Source of the DNA: Heligmosomoides polygyrus polygyrus
Lineage: Eukaryota > Nematoda > Chromadorea > Rhabditida > Heligmosomidae
Direction: 5' to 3'
NCBI GenBank assembly: GCA_947396885.1
Contig: OX377204.1
Coordinates: 18,855,706 to 18,919,705 of the forward strand
Length of the DNA: 64,000 nucleotides
Below are positions 1 through 10,830 of this stretch, piece after piece. A program made the position numbers and the translations under genes. Position 1 is the stretch's first letter, and each line of letters begins with the position of its first letter. The notes beneath the pieces are model-generated. The model saw only the letters and a list, made by a program, of their open reading frames with translations. It ran no database searches and was not told the origin of the DNA.

Positions 1-570
1 AGCGGTGCTTCCCTCCTCCTTCCGACTAGGATAATTTCGGAAGATCCTTAACGATTTCCAAATGAACAGAATCAGTTTTCTATAGAAAACTGACATTGTA
101 GAGTAGTGATTTTCAGGTAGCACTGACTATAAATAAGTGTTTCTAAATAAAAATGTCGGGAAGTGATTATCTTTCACAGCTTTGGTATTATCAGAAAGAG
201 GGAAAACTGCCAAATCTGCCTAAATTCTTTTCAAGTAGCATCTTATTTTAAAACCTGATATGGATAAACACAACGGAATAGTCGAGGACTGAAGTGCCTT
301 AAATGATCTACGATTTTTTCTAAAATAAAGCAGTAAAAAATTTAAGAATAGAGATAAAAGGAATAAAGTTAGATCAGTCCTTGTCTTAGGATACGTCATG
401 CATTTGGCTTCTACAGTATTATCGTAGTTTGCATGCGGGTGGGTAGTTTGCATGCGTCCTTGCCATGCGATGGTTTGCGATGGCTGAACTATACACGAGT
501 TATGTTTCACGCTTCACAGACATTTTTGTACGAGTTCAGCAAACCTAAAGGATGCAAGGTCTAACTGGCA

Positions 571-628
571 TCGGCCGGATCCGACCAATAACCTCGATTC
601 GGGTGCACACGACCGCCGGCTCCTCTTC
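571..628 (-). repeat. Partial SINE head
   Basis: The tRNA-like head of the window's main SINE family lies here in reverse orientation. The full copy at 640-927 inserted right at its edge. Only the B-box side and part of the A-box side are recognisable. Confidence 0.55.
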
Positions 629-639
629 TTACTGTACTA

Positions 640-927
640 AAGGATAAAGGACGGCGTTACTCAATCCCTCTTGCGATGCGCTACGCATTCTGTTTCTACG
701 GGATTTCGTGGAGGCGATTTGAATGCGTATTTGGCCATACGATGACTTGCGGTGGCCAGCCGATGAACAAGTCAGCAATCTATCCTTCCCAAACGAGGCT
801 GGTACCAATTCACCGGCCCCGATGGAACGCAGGACTTGGACGGCCTGGGCGGGAAATCAGAACCAGGAACCTGGTATCGGGTGCACGCGACAGTCGGCGC
901 CTCCTCCGTCTGCGCTTGACGCGCCCT
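640..927 (-). mobile_element. Full-length tRNA-like SINE
   Basis: This is a complete 288-bp copy of the SINE family. The tail (AAAGGATAAAGG on the plus strand) is at the left and the tRNA-like head ends at the right in GCGCCC. It is flanked by a perfect 11-bp target-site duplication, TTACTGTACTA, at 629-639 and 928-938. That supports retroposition. ORFs across it are repeat translations. Confidence 0.85.
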
Positions 928-938
928 TTACTGTACTA

Positions 939-1590
939 CCACATGCCAAATGGATTACAAACGACGTAAACTACTTTTTTCTTGGGATGCGTCGCACATT
1001 GCTCCCATAGGTTATCTTGTCGATGTTTCGATCATATGAATGGTTGTTGAATCTATGCCATTGTCCGATTAAGCCTGCCTCTCCATCTTTGAACGATCAC
1101 ATTTCAGACCAAACTGGACAATTTTGAAGCTAAAGTGAGCATTTCTAAAGTGAAAGTTTGCGAATTTTTTATGAGGCTGAAATAACTTTTTGTTTGAAGA
1201 AGATTTATAATAGGAACTCGCTTTTATACCACACTAATTTTTTAATCGTTTGATTGAGCACAAAATTCTTATTCATTTCATTAAATTGCATTTTTGATTT
1301 ATTTTAAAGTGGCTTAGAGCAGCAAGCGTTCCAGCGTTTTATGTAGAGGAATTGTGTAGTGTACTCATCCAATGCGTTGCGGTATTCATTTGATTATTGG
1401 TTCAAATCTATTAAGAAGTTCTGTGCTCTTAAACACCTTAAAAGAAACCTAAATCTACCGAAATAGATAAGAATTTCGTGATTGATCGAAAATTGTAGCT
1501 ATTGTTAAGATTCAAAGGTGAGTTTTTAATAAAATCTTCCTCGAACAAAGGGTGTTTTGACATTCCTAAGAAAATGTTGGTTTCTTGTTC
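939..1590. other. No gene seen
   Basis: AT-rich non-coding sequence. Around 1110-1150 there are fragments similar to the CCATTTTCACGTC TIR family (motif accaaactggacaattttg). I see no splice-site-supported exon. Confidence 0.4.
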
Positions 1591-1594
1591 GTAC

Positions 1595-1812
1595 GCCCCC
1601 CCCCCCTCGTCCAGGCCAACCCAACCTTCCATTCCTTCGAGTCGGTGGATTAGCACCATATTTGTCTGGGAAGGATTAAACACTGACTTGCCCATCGGAT
1701 GGCCACCTTAAGTCATTGCATAGACCGAATACTTATTCAATTTGCTTCCTCGAGTGTGTGGCGCATTCCAAAAGGGATCAATTACCGTTTATTCTTATTC
1801 TTATAATCTTGC
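1595..1812 (+). mobile_element. SINE copy, head replaced by poly-C
   Basis: The body and 3' part of the SINE follow a C homopolymer at about 1595-1607 that stands where the tRNA-like head should be. The body runs through the GCATTCC box to a decayed TTTATTCTTATTCTTATAATC tail. The A and B boxes are gone. Confidence 0.65.
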
Positions 1813-2232
1813 CCTTTATTTGTTTGTATTTTCCTTTACAGCAGTTGTCTAAGGTTTCAATTTGGTACGGTCTACCATGAATAAGTAGTCTTCGTAGCAG
1901 AGGCTGAGGCCGTCTAAGAGCATGTTTGGAGTGTTTTTTCATCGTAATGGAATGGGTCAACGGGTAAATTGTCATCATAGCGGCAGTTTCTTTTCTTTTG
2001 TCTTATGTTTCCTTTATCCTTCTGTTTTATTATGAAAAGAGGCGCTAACTTGCTGCAGATAAAGTTAGGATACCAAATAGTTTGTGGACCTTATTCTTTT
2101 CATAAATATTACTAATTTTCTCTGATCTCTTCCGAAATATGTCCAGCGACCCGCCGCTATGCTTTCTTGGAAGATCTTTCTCGAAAAGTAAAATTCAACG
2201 TTTCCCATTGTTTCTCTCCAACATAACCTTAC
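1813..2232. other. No gene seen
   Basis: No supported gene. If the minus-strand exons at 2233-2419 are real, this stretch would be their downstream intron or 3' sequence. I could not find a convincing next exon. Confidence 0.3.
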
Positions 2233-2419
2233 CCCACCCGTCGGACCGGATTTCCTGCACTCGCTCTTTCATTCGCTCACCTTCGCCGGTCGTGTCGACC
2301 GACGACTTCTGAAAAGAAATTCGCCACAGCTGTGGGCGTCCAGCGTGATGTCTGCTTACCCAAGTGTAATTATGATTATGGGCTCCGTAGGGGCCAGTTA
2401 AGAGTATAGAATACGGTTC
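2233..2419 (-). CDS. Candidate two-exon fragment, unknown protein
   Basis: On the minus strand two open stretches are joined by a plausible 51-bp intron (2309-2359): donor TGG|GTAAGC and acceptor TTTCTTTTCAG|AAG. The upstream piece (2360 to about 2419) and the downstream piece (2233-2308) share a phase-0 frame. The downstream piece ends phase 1 at a GTAAGG donor, and its other two frames are closed. The peptide contains HNHNYTWKSSVDTTGEGERM and then KERVQEIRSDGW. I do not recognise the family. The upstream acceptor and the downstream exon are not convincing, so this may be a gene relic or chance. A short nematode-type intron is the main support. Confidence 0.28.
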
Positions 2420-3335
2420 TTATGCGATGAGAAACATTACAGTCACTTTAAACTTGCCTTGGACCTGACAAGAAGTGCGTGCCGCAAGATATGAATCTAT
2501 AGAAGATTCAATTCGCTGGCAGGAAGATATGTTAGGATAGAACCTAAGTCCACCCCGTTTTTTACATTGTATTCCGAATGTTGCTGGAGATTTTTGCCAG
2601 ACTATGCCAGTCGTCAGAAAATGTTTGACTTTTCTCTATGTGCGGCTTTTTCTTCACTTTGACTTTCGTTAATTTTCAGGCCATTAGAGTGCAGTGTTCG
2701 GAAGGCATTGATCATTTTTACCAACAGCACCTACTCCTTGATTAATGTTTATTGGACAGTGTTATATTCTGTTCGAAAAAAATGTTTTCTCTATCAAAGC
2801 ATTTGTTGTTGTCAATTTTTATCGGAATGTTAAAAGAGAGAAAAATGATATTTTCCAACCCTTTTTTACATATGTCGTTGGAAATAGAATATTTCTTTCT
2901 ATAAGAATTCACATACATATGTTTTGTTCTTTGGTCCTGACTTTCGTTAAATTTTAGATTGCCAAAATTTTTAGGTTGCCACAATGGGGTGAAAGAAATT
3001 ACTAACGAAAATTGAAGCGAACCCAGACCCAACATACACTCTTGTAGAGCTTACCATGTGCTTTTTTAAGGTGTATAACGATGTGAAAAATTTAGCCATA
3101 TGCAGAGAGAACTAGCTGTCTGTGAACGTGATTGTCCTCTGTTTGACTTTTCACCTAAAATTACCTATCACCTAAAATTTGGCAAAAATGGAAATGGGAG
3201 AAAATCGAATCCTGGTTTCCGATAGATCGAATAACTTTTTTTCGAATGGTTTAGAACACTATGCAAAATGCTTTCTGCGAAATTCAGAATAATATAGCCA
3301 TGTTTGACTCTCCTTGAACCAACCTCGGCATGGTA
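2420..3335. other. No gene seen; AT-rich with a local repeat
   Basis: AT-rich. The phrase ACTTTCGTTAA(A)TTTTAG/CAG occurs at about 2660 and 2940, so part of this segment is internally repeated. No coding support. Confidence 0.35.
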
Positions 3336-3596
3336 GAATCTGTCTGTAGAGTTGTTGAGCTCTTCACGAGGTTGGTAAACGGCTTTATTGGTAGCTAACG
3401 TTTCGGCTGGATCGCCTTCTTCAGAGCCTGAAAGGGGCAGGTCAATTTTGTAAGATTGAAGAGATGTTTGGTGAAGTAACTCCTAATTGACCTGCCCCTT
3501 TCGGGCTCTGAAGAAAGCGATCCAGCCGAATCGTTGGCCACCAATAAAGCCGTTTACCAACCTCGTGAAGAGCTCAGCAACTCTACAGACAGATTC
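3336..3596. repeat. Long inverted repeat (foldback element)
   Basis: Arms 3336-3447 and 3485-3596 are imperfect reverse complements of about 112 bp around a 37-bp loop. The arms carry the phrase CGGCTGGATCGCCTTCTTCAGAGCC and its complement. It is non-coding and resembles a foldback MITE. A related motif (GACGTTTCGGG...CTTCTTCAGGGC) occurs at 23235-23305. Confidence 0.8.
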
Positions 3597-3939
3597 AGAA
3601 TAATATGTAAAAAAGCGGAGGACTTGGTTTCCAACCTATTGGATTCAAATTGTGTAGGCCGGCTACTTCGTGCTCGCTGGAATCCGAGGCCTCGAGCAAA
3701 GGGCATGACGCTGTTCGTGTATCATGACTTAGTGGGATCCACTGGGCTATTTTGGCGAACGGCAGGATATTGTTTTGATCTATCGTATAAGTGAATTCGG
3801 TAGCCAGCGGGTGGATTCTTCAGATCGTTTTGCTTATGGTTAGCTCAAAAAAAATCGCTGACGTCAGTTCAGTTCGTGGATATCAGAAGACATAAAGGTT
3901 TGAGTGTCCTGAGCTTGAGAACCTATGGGGAAGGGTAAA
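3597..3939. other. No gene seen
   Basis: A GC-richer patch at 3650-3760 is open in one frame. It has no start context, splice sites or recognisable motif. Confidence 0.35.
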
Positions 3940-4182
3940 CAAAAGATAAAGGACAGCGTTAGCCAGCCCCGTCGTTGAGAGTGCACCATGCATTCCACTT
4001 TCATGAGGACATAGACAGCCGATGGACAACACAATGGTTTATACTTCCTAGACCAGTCCGGTGTCAATCCACGGCCCTTATAGGGGTGGAAGTTTTAGAC
4101 AACCTGGGCCGGAGATCCGAACCAAGAACCTTAAATCGTAGTGTATACGACAGCCGGCACATCTTCGGAGTGCGCTACTCCC
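3940..4182 (-). mobile_element. Diverged SINE copy
   Basis: The tail AAAAGATAAAGGACAGCG is at the left. The body follows, with the head (TCCGAACCAAGAACC...GACAGCCGGC) at the right. It is diverged, with internal loss. Confidence 0.65.
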
Positions 4183-4246
4183 ACTCTACATTAGGTTAGG
4201 TGAGCAACTCGAATTGTTCGAGAAGATACCAGCGACTTCTGTTGTG

Positions 4247-4385
4247 TAAGGACAAAAGATGAGGATTCCCGTAAGTCAATCTCTTTGTGGGGATGCACCA
4301 CACATTCTACTTCTACAAGGTATTGTGAAGGTAGTTTGAGTGCGCATTTGCCCTATACAATGAGTTGGGTTGACCTATAGGAGTA
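4247..4385 (-). repeat. Partial SINE copy (3' half)
   Basis: Tail AAGGACAAAAGATGAGG, then ATGCACCACACATTCTACTTCTAC and the ATTTGCCCTATACAATGA box. The head half is missing. Confidence 0.55.
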
Positions 4386-5150
4386 GTTTTAGTACGATTG
4401 ATGGTAACGCAGTCGTTTTGAAAGGGACTCTGGGACAATTCCATTGTTCCATAAGCGCGGACGTCGGTAGATCAGATTTTAAGAAATCCTTAAAATATTT
4501 TAAACACGTACGGAATCGGAGGCTGTTTATTTTCTTTTAGCATTCTGTAGTTATTCGCTGCGTTGGGTATGAACAGGAAAGCTTTCCTAGCTACACCCGT
4601 TATTTCCAGCCACCCCCAGACGCTGCCATTCAAGAATTCTAAAACTGTCGTTTGACGACAATACACAACGGCTGCTTGTCGACGCGTTTTCCTCTGCTCG
4701 AGTGCGTTTTTGCCGTGTTGTGATAGGCGACGGCAGTGGGCTGTGTGGCTCATTCCGCTCCCACGAACACCGTCACCTACACAGCAAGAGGAAATGGCAG
4801 TTACAGCCACGCTTCTACGCATCTAACGGAGACTTCTGTCTTTCGAATGGCTCTGTCCACTCACGTGCTTCGTCCTCTTCTCTCATGTAGTGATGTAGAG
4901 TTTTCTGCGATGAATGCGCTATGCTGCTATTCGTTGTGGGAAAACTTGGGTGCGGGATGGAAACGTTCTTCATTATAGACTACCATAATTCTCCAATTTG
5001 TGGAATTTGGCCATTGAGAGGCTTTTGTCTGAAAATCCAGTTCACACGTTGTTCTCCACATTGTCCTCGATCTCTTCTTGTCGGAAAAATGAAACGTCAA
5101 GGAGATTGGCTGGTTCCCTTCTTTAGCACTGATCTCTTCAGTGAAAGGCT
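4386..5150. other. Unassigned mixed-composition DNA
   Basis: Open frames exist on both strands (for example 110 codons on the minus strand at 4490-4822). None has a recognisable domain, splice sites or codon signature that favours one strand. I make no gene call. Confidence 0.3.
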
Positions 5151-5215
5151 TTCAGACGAGTTGCATCAATATCGCTTTGCAACATGGAACCTTAGCACCA
5201 GCCAGGATAGAACGG
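5151..5215 (+). pseudogene. Possible LINE endonuclease N-terminal scrap
   Basis: The plus strand reads RFATWNLSTSQDR, which resembles the (R)xxTWNVxxLxGR start of APE-type endonucleases in RTE/CR1-like LINEs. Nothing downstream continues it because a SINE fragment starts at about 5221. This is motif-level evidence only. Confidence 0.25.
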
Positions 5216-5220
5216 TAAAT

Positions 5221-5300
5221 TTCGGCGTTATTCAGCTCCTTTGCAAAATGCGCCACACATTCTACTTCTACGAGATTTCGTGAAGGTAATCTGAATGCGT
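5221..5300 (-). repeat. Partial SINE copy
   Basis: Carries GGCGTTATTCAGCTCC and ATGCGCCACACATTCTACTTCTACG, the 3' part of the SINE in reverse. The head is missing. Confidence 0.5.
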
Positions 5301-6147
5301 CCCAATTCCGAGCACTTATAATTACAATATAATATAATTAAGTAACAAAATAAATCATGTAGTTGAGCGGACTCTGCGACGAAGCCTGACAAACGCTGAA
5401 GAAGAATAAATTATGTAATTTTTCTTTGTTTGTTTAAATTTTTGACGTAATTTTTCTTTCCACAATCCTTGGGAAACAAAAATATCTGGGGAAGTATCTC
5501 GCCTAGAGAGATCGTTCCTGCTTACTTGCGGAAATTTGAAAAGTTAACTGGGTAATGAGTTGCCCACTCTCGCTTCGTATCATCCTCCCGTTAACTTCTG
5601 AAGACGATTGTTGAACGGATACTAGCTTCGACGCCGTTTGTCGTTTTACCTCATGGAGAAGGTGACTATACCTATTCGTCATCATATGAGTTTCGGCGGT
5701 ATCGTCTCCACACCTGTTCTCTATCATCCCACATTATCGCCCACTGTCCGCGGCATTATAATCTCAGACTCCTATTTTAGCAGAAAATTCGTTCAGTTGT
5801 TTGTACGAGCCCCATAGACGTTGTCTAAGCTCGTCTCGTGACATCTTTCATCAATCACATTCCGTTAGATTGGTTGCGTTTATGGCTCCATGCGTAATTC
5901 TAACGTTAATAGAGTATAGGGATTCAGTGTAGATCCATCGGTCCATTTATTTTTATTACATACATCTAACAGTCATCACACGCTAACGAGCCATTTCTCC
6001 ACAACGGTTTGAGGTCTAGAGCATCATAGCTCCACTGACAATCCATCTGTCCCTACTCCTCACCCAGTCCGGTCATTCGATCGCCAGATTCTGCGGTGGC
6101 TCTCATCCAAGTCCTCGACCCATCCGTCCCCAGAACCCCGCATCCAT
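5301..6147. other. No supported gene
   Basis: A 74-codon minus-strand ORF (5503-5727) is open but has no recognised motif. The right part (5950-6150) reads on the minus strand like the 3' end of the broken ORF at 6148-6573, including AATAAAAATAAA near 5945-5960, so it could be that element's 3' untranslated end. Confidence 0.3.
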
Positions 6148-6573
6148 CTAGGCAATTTCAAGTGCAAACGAGCGGTGGTGTCCTTCATTCACCAAACAAA
6201 CCACGAGCCATGGGAGAGGGGGGCAGTAACCGAATCGGCTCTGCGTCTTGCCGCCTGTCACATCGCCTAGCTGCATTCTAGCTTGGATGTCCGGAATGTT
6301 TGTCGGGAACAACCCGACAATTTGGCGCTCAATTTCATTCATTTCCTCGTCATTCGATCGGTGGCCGACTTTAAGCGGTTATTCACTCCAGCGAAGGTCT
6401 TCAGCAGAATCTTCTATATCGTGGAATTTCACTGCTCGACTCGTGACACGAATTCGAGGCGAAGTGTAGTAGCACAGGTCAGATAGACACTTCTGGGCGT
6501 TTCTGCCTTGGAATGCGCCGCTCACGTCACATCTGGGGTTTTCGTGTACGTTTGAGCTGGTGCTGACTTTCAT
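6148..6573 (-). pseudogene. Broken ORF of unknown family
   Basis: One minus-strand frame runs 142 codons from ATG at 6573 to a stop at 6148, interrupted by a single TAA after DLRWSE. Composition is GC-richer than the flanks. The peptide has several Cys (NPRC, KCLSDLCYY, RFGYC) but no catalytic motif I can name. A transposon ORF relic is the most likely explanation in this context. A gene with one nonsense change is the alternative. Confidence 0.3.
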
Positions 6574-6773
6574 TCAGTCGGTAGTGAGAACAGAGTTGTG
6601 CCTGTTACAAGATTTTCTTTTTTTCAAGATCTTCTTAAATTTAGAGGCAGTCTTTCATTACCACGAGATTCCTTCCTTATCTACGGCATTATCCCTGTAT
6701 GACATGGTCATCCTCTAAGAATACGACAAAAACATAAAAGGATACAGGAGCGCTATTACAACGATGTTTGGTG

Positions 6774-7049
6774 GCGATCAAAACTCTAGCTCCAGGCGGG
6801 ACTCGAACCCACACCTCCTGCTGACCGGACGGGAATGATGCTCTGCGATGTTTCTATCAAGACCTTCAGCTTGACTGATTCCATGCTGATCCCAGCGGCT
6901 TTGCGGATATACGAGTGAGTGCTGACGAGTCCATGAGGTGTGGATGCTACGTTCGATCAAACAGCGCCGGTGGTGTAATGGCGTGCAGCGTTCCGCCCGG
7001 TCAGCAGGAGGTGCGGTTCGAGTCCCGCCTAACGTTAGAGTTTTGATCG
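6774..7049. repeat. Foldback element with tRNA-like arms
   Basis: The left arm starts GCGATCAAAACTCTAGCTCC and contains a reversed B-box (GGACTCGAACC). The right arm contains GGTGGTGTAATGGCGTGCAGC (A-box-like) and GGTTCGAGTCCCGCC (B-box), ending AGAGTTTTGATCG. The arms are reverse complements for about 60 bp. Related copies lie at 12273-12431, 27639-27797 and, as a half copy, 47528-47582. There is no acceptor-stem pairing, so this is not a functional tRNA gene. Confidence 0.7.
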
Positions 7050-7119
7050 AAACAGAACATCGTTATGAGAGCTTAAAACCTCGATACCAGCCTCCTGAGG
7101 CGCAAAGAAAATGATTTGC

Positions 7120-7366
7120 ATAAAGGAGGGCGTTACTCTGTCCCTCTTGGGATGAGCCAGGCATTCTACTTTTAGGAGACGTGTGGAGGCGATTGGAGTG
7201 GGCATGTGGCCTATGCAGTGGCTTGCAGTGGCGGGCTGATGAATAAGTTGATGGCTTGTCCTTCCAATATAAGTCCCCTTAGTTGGCCTAGGCGGGAAAT
7301 CGGAACCAAGAACTTGGTATCGTGTTCGAACGACAGCCGCCACCAATCGCGCTCTACACTCGCGCG
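7120..7366 (-). mobile_element. Diverged SINE copy
   Basis: ATAAAGGAGGGCGTTACTCTGTCCC at the left is the tail. The body follows, and the head ends near CTCGCGCGA. It lies just outside the left edge of duplication copy A. Confidence 0.65.
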
Positions 7367-7849
7367 AATACGGTAGATGCTTAAATGGAGCAATGCGCAC
7401 GATTACTTAAAACCACGTAGCTATTCAGCCAGAAGAAAGCCACGTTCTCGTGGTAGCGAAGCTCGATGTAGTCGAATATTTATTGACGATGTTTCGGTCC
7501 TTAAGCACTTCTTTAGGACTAAAAGAATAGATGTCAAATTCACAACGTCGTCAATTCGACTTTCGACTACATCGAACTTCACTACTATGAGTACGAAGTT
7601 GGAATGCTCAATTAGGGATACATGGAGCCAAAGGCGGCGCTACTTAATTCGGCGCAATATGGGTTTGGGGGGGGGGGGCGCATTCCTATGGCATTTTTTT
7701 CGCTTTTTACTGGTGGTAGACTTCACTATTCTGTTACAATCTTACGATTCGTGTGAAGGTTGGCCTCCTCTAAGAAAGCGAAATACCCTATCCTACCTCA
7801 AGCTGTATATCGAAAATATTCCAGTTTACCAAGGACTGCCCATCACCGT

Positions 7850-8142
7850 ATTGCGCTTTCAATTTTTTTTTCGGATGCGCCGAGCACTCTGTTCTACGGG
7901 ATATCGTGGACGCATTTTGAATGCCTATTTGCTCTATACAATAAATCGCTGTGACCTGACGATGAATAGGTTAGTGCCATACACTTTCTAGTCAGCGTCT
8001 TATCTTTCCAAACTGCTCTGGTAACAAATCAGCTAATTCACGGTTGATTCGATCAACCTGGGTGGCAAACCTATTCCAAGAACCTGCTTCGGGTTGCAGA
8101 CGATAGCTTGCATCTTCACTGATTGCGCTACCACGGTCCAGA
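7850..8142 (-). mobile_element. Old SINE copy (duplication A)
   Basis: A diverged reverse copy: GGATGCGCCGAGCACTCTGTTCTACGGG..., body, then a degenerate head. It is shared with copy B at 23605-23890, so it predates the duplication. Confidence 0.6.
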
Positions 8143-8566
8143 AGTATTCCACTCATTTAAAAATTATAGCGAACGTTACTCGAAGTCTCTCGGACAGAAA
8201 CAAAAATGAACGCAAACTCCTTTTTCGATTCGAAATGACGTCACGGGCAAGACCATTGTAAGTCGAGTGGGTGACGACAAATAAGATTCAAGGAAAGGTG
8301 AAGTAGGCACTAGCGTACAAAATGGCATCCTCAGAGGTCACAAGATATTTCCGAAAAAAAGATGTTTCGGCTTGGGTTTTTTAATAACCTTTTAGTGCGC
8401 GGAGTGGTTCTGCTTGATCAATTCCAGAGAGTTAGAGAGTTACCTGGCATGCAAACACATCATCTTAGTAAGTGTAAAACTTGGTAACTCACTGAGTTTT
8501 TTTTTCATCTGCCATTAATATGCCATCTTATTAGATTCTCTGTGGTTTTGCTACATTATTTGTCTA

Positions 8567-8882
8567 AAGGATAAGGATAAAGGATAAAGGACGGCGTTAC
8601 TCAATCCCTTCTAGGATGCGCCAGCGCATTCTACTTCTACGGTATGTCGTGGAGGCAACATGAATGCGTATTTGGCCATACAATGACTTGCGGTGGCCAG
8701 CCGATGAACAATCAGCGCTTTATCCTTCCCAGACAAGTGTGGTACCAATTCACCGACCCCGGAGGGATGGAAGGCTTGGTTGGCCCGGGCGGGAAATCCG
8801 AACCAGGAACCTGGTATCGGGTGCACGCGACAGTCGCGCCTCCTCCGACTGCGCTACACGCGCCCTATTTTATCCTTTATCC
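8567..8882 (-). mobile_element. SINE inserted only in duplication copy A
   Basis: Complete SINE flanked by an 8-bp duplication, TTTGTCTA (8559-8566 and 8883-8890). Copy B has the uninterrupted site at about 24290-24310. The head-side junction carries an extra TTTTATCCTTTATCC, the inverse complement of the element's own tail, so this copy has short inverted ends. Confidence 0.9.
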
Positions 8883-9002
8883 TTTGTCTATTTCATATTA
8901 AATATTTATGACGTCAATAATGTTATTTCTGTTGTTATTTATTTATCTATGCTATAACATATTCGTCCATTTATTTTGCCTTCTCTATTGCCGTGCTTAG
9001 GG

Positions 9003-9214
9003 TACATGATAGCGCAGTTGCGGGTAGCGTCGGTTGTCGCGCGCAACTGAGGTTATAGGTTATTATTCCACCCGAGCATTCATGATTTCCATCCTTCTGG
9101 CGTCAAGGGACTGACACCACTCACTGTGTAGGCAAAATGCGCAGATATTCAATAGAAATAGAATGCATGGCGCATTCCAACCTGGAGTTAATTGACGTCA
9201 CCCTTTACCCTTGG
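9003..9214 (+). repeat. Degenerate SINE copy (duplication A)
   Basis: GATAGCGCAGTTGCGG matches the A-box. The 3' box ATAGAAATAGAATGCATGGCGCATTCC and tail GTCACCCTTTACCC are readable. It is shared with B at 24413-24625. Confidence 0.55.
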
Positions 9215-9894
9215 TTCAATGTCTTTTTTTAACGAGATAAACTTGTCCAATTCCACACTTTTCCAGCGTGTAATGTTTTCCTTTTCGCTCTGATCGTAGA
9301 ATGAAATTCTTCCACGAAGAGATTGAGAGTAGAAGTGCATGGAGCGCCAAAAGACAGGCCTGTTTTAGGTCTCTGCTCAAAAACCAATATTTTGTCTAGT
9401 CGTAGCAGGAGCTAGTGATTTGTCTGAGGATTGATTATGCCACGGTTTTTTCAAGGTTTCATTTCCAATCATTTTTAATAAGCTTTTTTGAGCCTACATC
9501 TGTCAAAAACAGGGCACTTATAAGCACTGGAGGCGGTCTCACTGCAATTTTCTCTTAGCATTTCGCTTAGCAGTCGTCGCAAAACAACTACTCGAAAAAT
9601 ACGAAGTGCTATACGTCACGTTTTGAAGCCAGGGTCTTATCCGAGGATTACTTCTAACCCAAATTATCCCTGTAACCTCAGAGTTCCTAACGGTTTTGCG
9701 AAAGACTGTAGCAGTAATTTTTACACGATTTCTGATGTTTTTACCGCTGTTTTTCCGCATAATATACAGTGTCATCGCTTAGGAGCACAATAAATGATTC
9801 AGTTTCTACTGGAGAATAGAGTAGCTGTTGCAGGAGAAAGCAATTACTTCTTTCTTTCCTCAGCAAGGCCTAAGACAAAGTTATGGACAGGGGA

Positions 9895-10270
9895 CAAAAG
9901 CCGGCATTAATCAACACCTTTTTGGATGCGCCATGCACTCTACTTCTACGGGATATCGTGGAGGAAATGTGAATGCTTGGCCTATAAAATGACTTTGGGT
10001 GGACAACTCAGTGTTTTATCCTTACCAAACTGCCTCTTCAATCACCATGGAGATGAAGAGAAGAAATTTTGAGTAGGAGATTTTGAAGAAGATTTGATAA
10101 ACCCGAAATGGTAAAATTACAGACAAATCTCTACGAGCAGACTAGTTTGCTAATTTACTGCTTTTGTATTAAAGGCTTGGTTGGCCCAGGCGGGGACCTA
10201 ACCAAGAACTGCTAGTCCTTTAGTAGCGCGCAGTCGACAGCTTCTCCGACTGCTGCCACTCGCCCACCGA
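9895..10270 (-). repeat. SINE copy split by about 130 bp (duplication A)
   Basis: The 3' half (9895-10040) and the head (about 10170-10270, GGCTTGGTTGGCCCAGGCGG...) are separated by unrelated sequence at about 10041-10169. The same structure occurs in B at 25290-25680, so the internal insertion is older than the duplication. Confidence 0.6.
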
Positions 10271-10584
10271 GGGTAAATACACTTTCAAATTGAATTCAAA
10301 ACTGAATGAACGAGGCCGCGTAAAAGTAGATTGCGTGGCGCATCCACCCACAAAGTGCCTTACTACCATACAGCATTGCTGTAGTTAACCTTGTTCAATG
10401 TTCAGTCTCGGAATCGTGTTGATTCTAGCCGACAAAAGCAGCTGCTCTAGAAAACAGTGTCGGACTCTACCTTAGCGCAGAGCTCTTATTACTCTATTTC
10501 TCTGAAATATATTGTCTCTATTGCGTCTAATGCAGATGATCGTTCATCAGTTCGAAAAGGTGACTGCAGCGCTGTTATAAGACA

Positions 10585-10830
10585 CTGTGGCGTGCCAGAG
10601 TAGCCCAGTGGATCCTACTCACTTAATGGGCACGAGTAGCCTTAAACCTATTTTTCATAGCTTTTACAAAGCCTTGATAAACGCAACGGTGGGCGTGTCA
10701 TTCTTATCGCTCTACGCGCGATCCATTCTTTTACGACTTTCGTTCATTGAACGCCACCGAAGTAGGTTAAGGCAAAATAAAATTAGACCCACCTAATTTT
10801 CAGCGACTAGGCAGAAGAAACCTTGATCCT
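10585..10830 (-). pseudogene. Decayed RTE 3' end (duplication A)
   Basis: The plus strand reads GCGTGCCAGAGTAGCCCAGTGGATCC and later CCCACCTAATTTTCAGCGAC. Both match, in the same order, the 3' coding region of the RTE at 15022-16349. It is too decayed to read as protein. The counterpart is at 26020-26235 in copy B. Confidence 0.5.

Noticed and set aside
7377..7991. 204-codon ORF
   Set aside because: It spans unrelated repeat pieces (duplication edge and a SINE). The copy B version is shorter because of indels, so it is not conserved as a protein.
8567..8882. Classifying the SINE family as a hAT-type MITE because this copy has inverted ends and an 8-bp duplication
   Set aside because: Other copies lack inverted ends, have 11-12 bp duplications, and carry Pol III boxes with a simple-repeat 3' tail, which fit retroposition.
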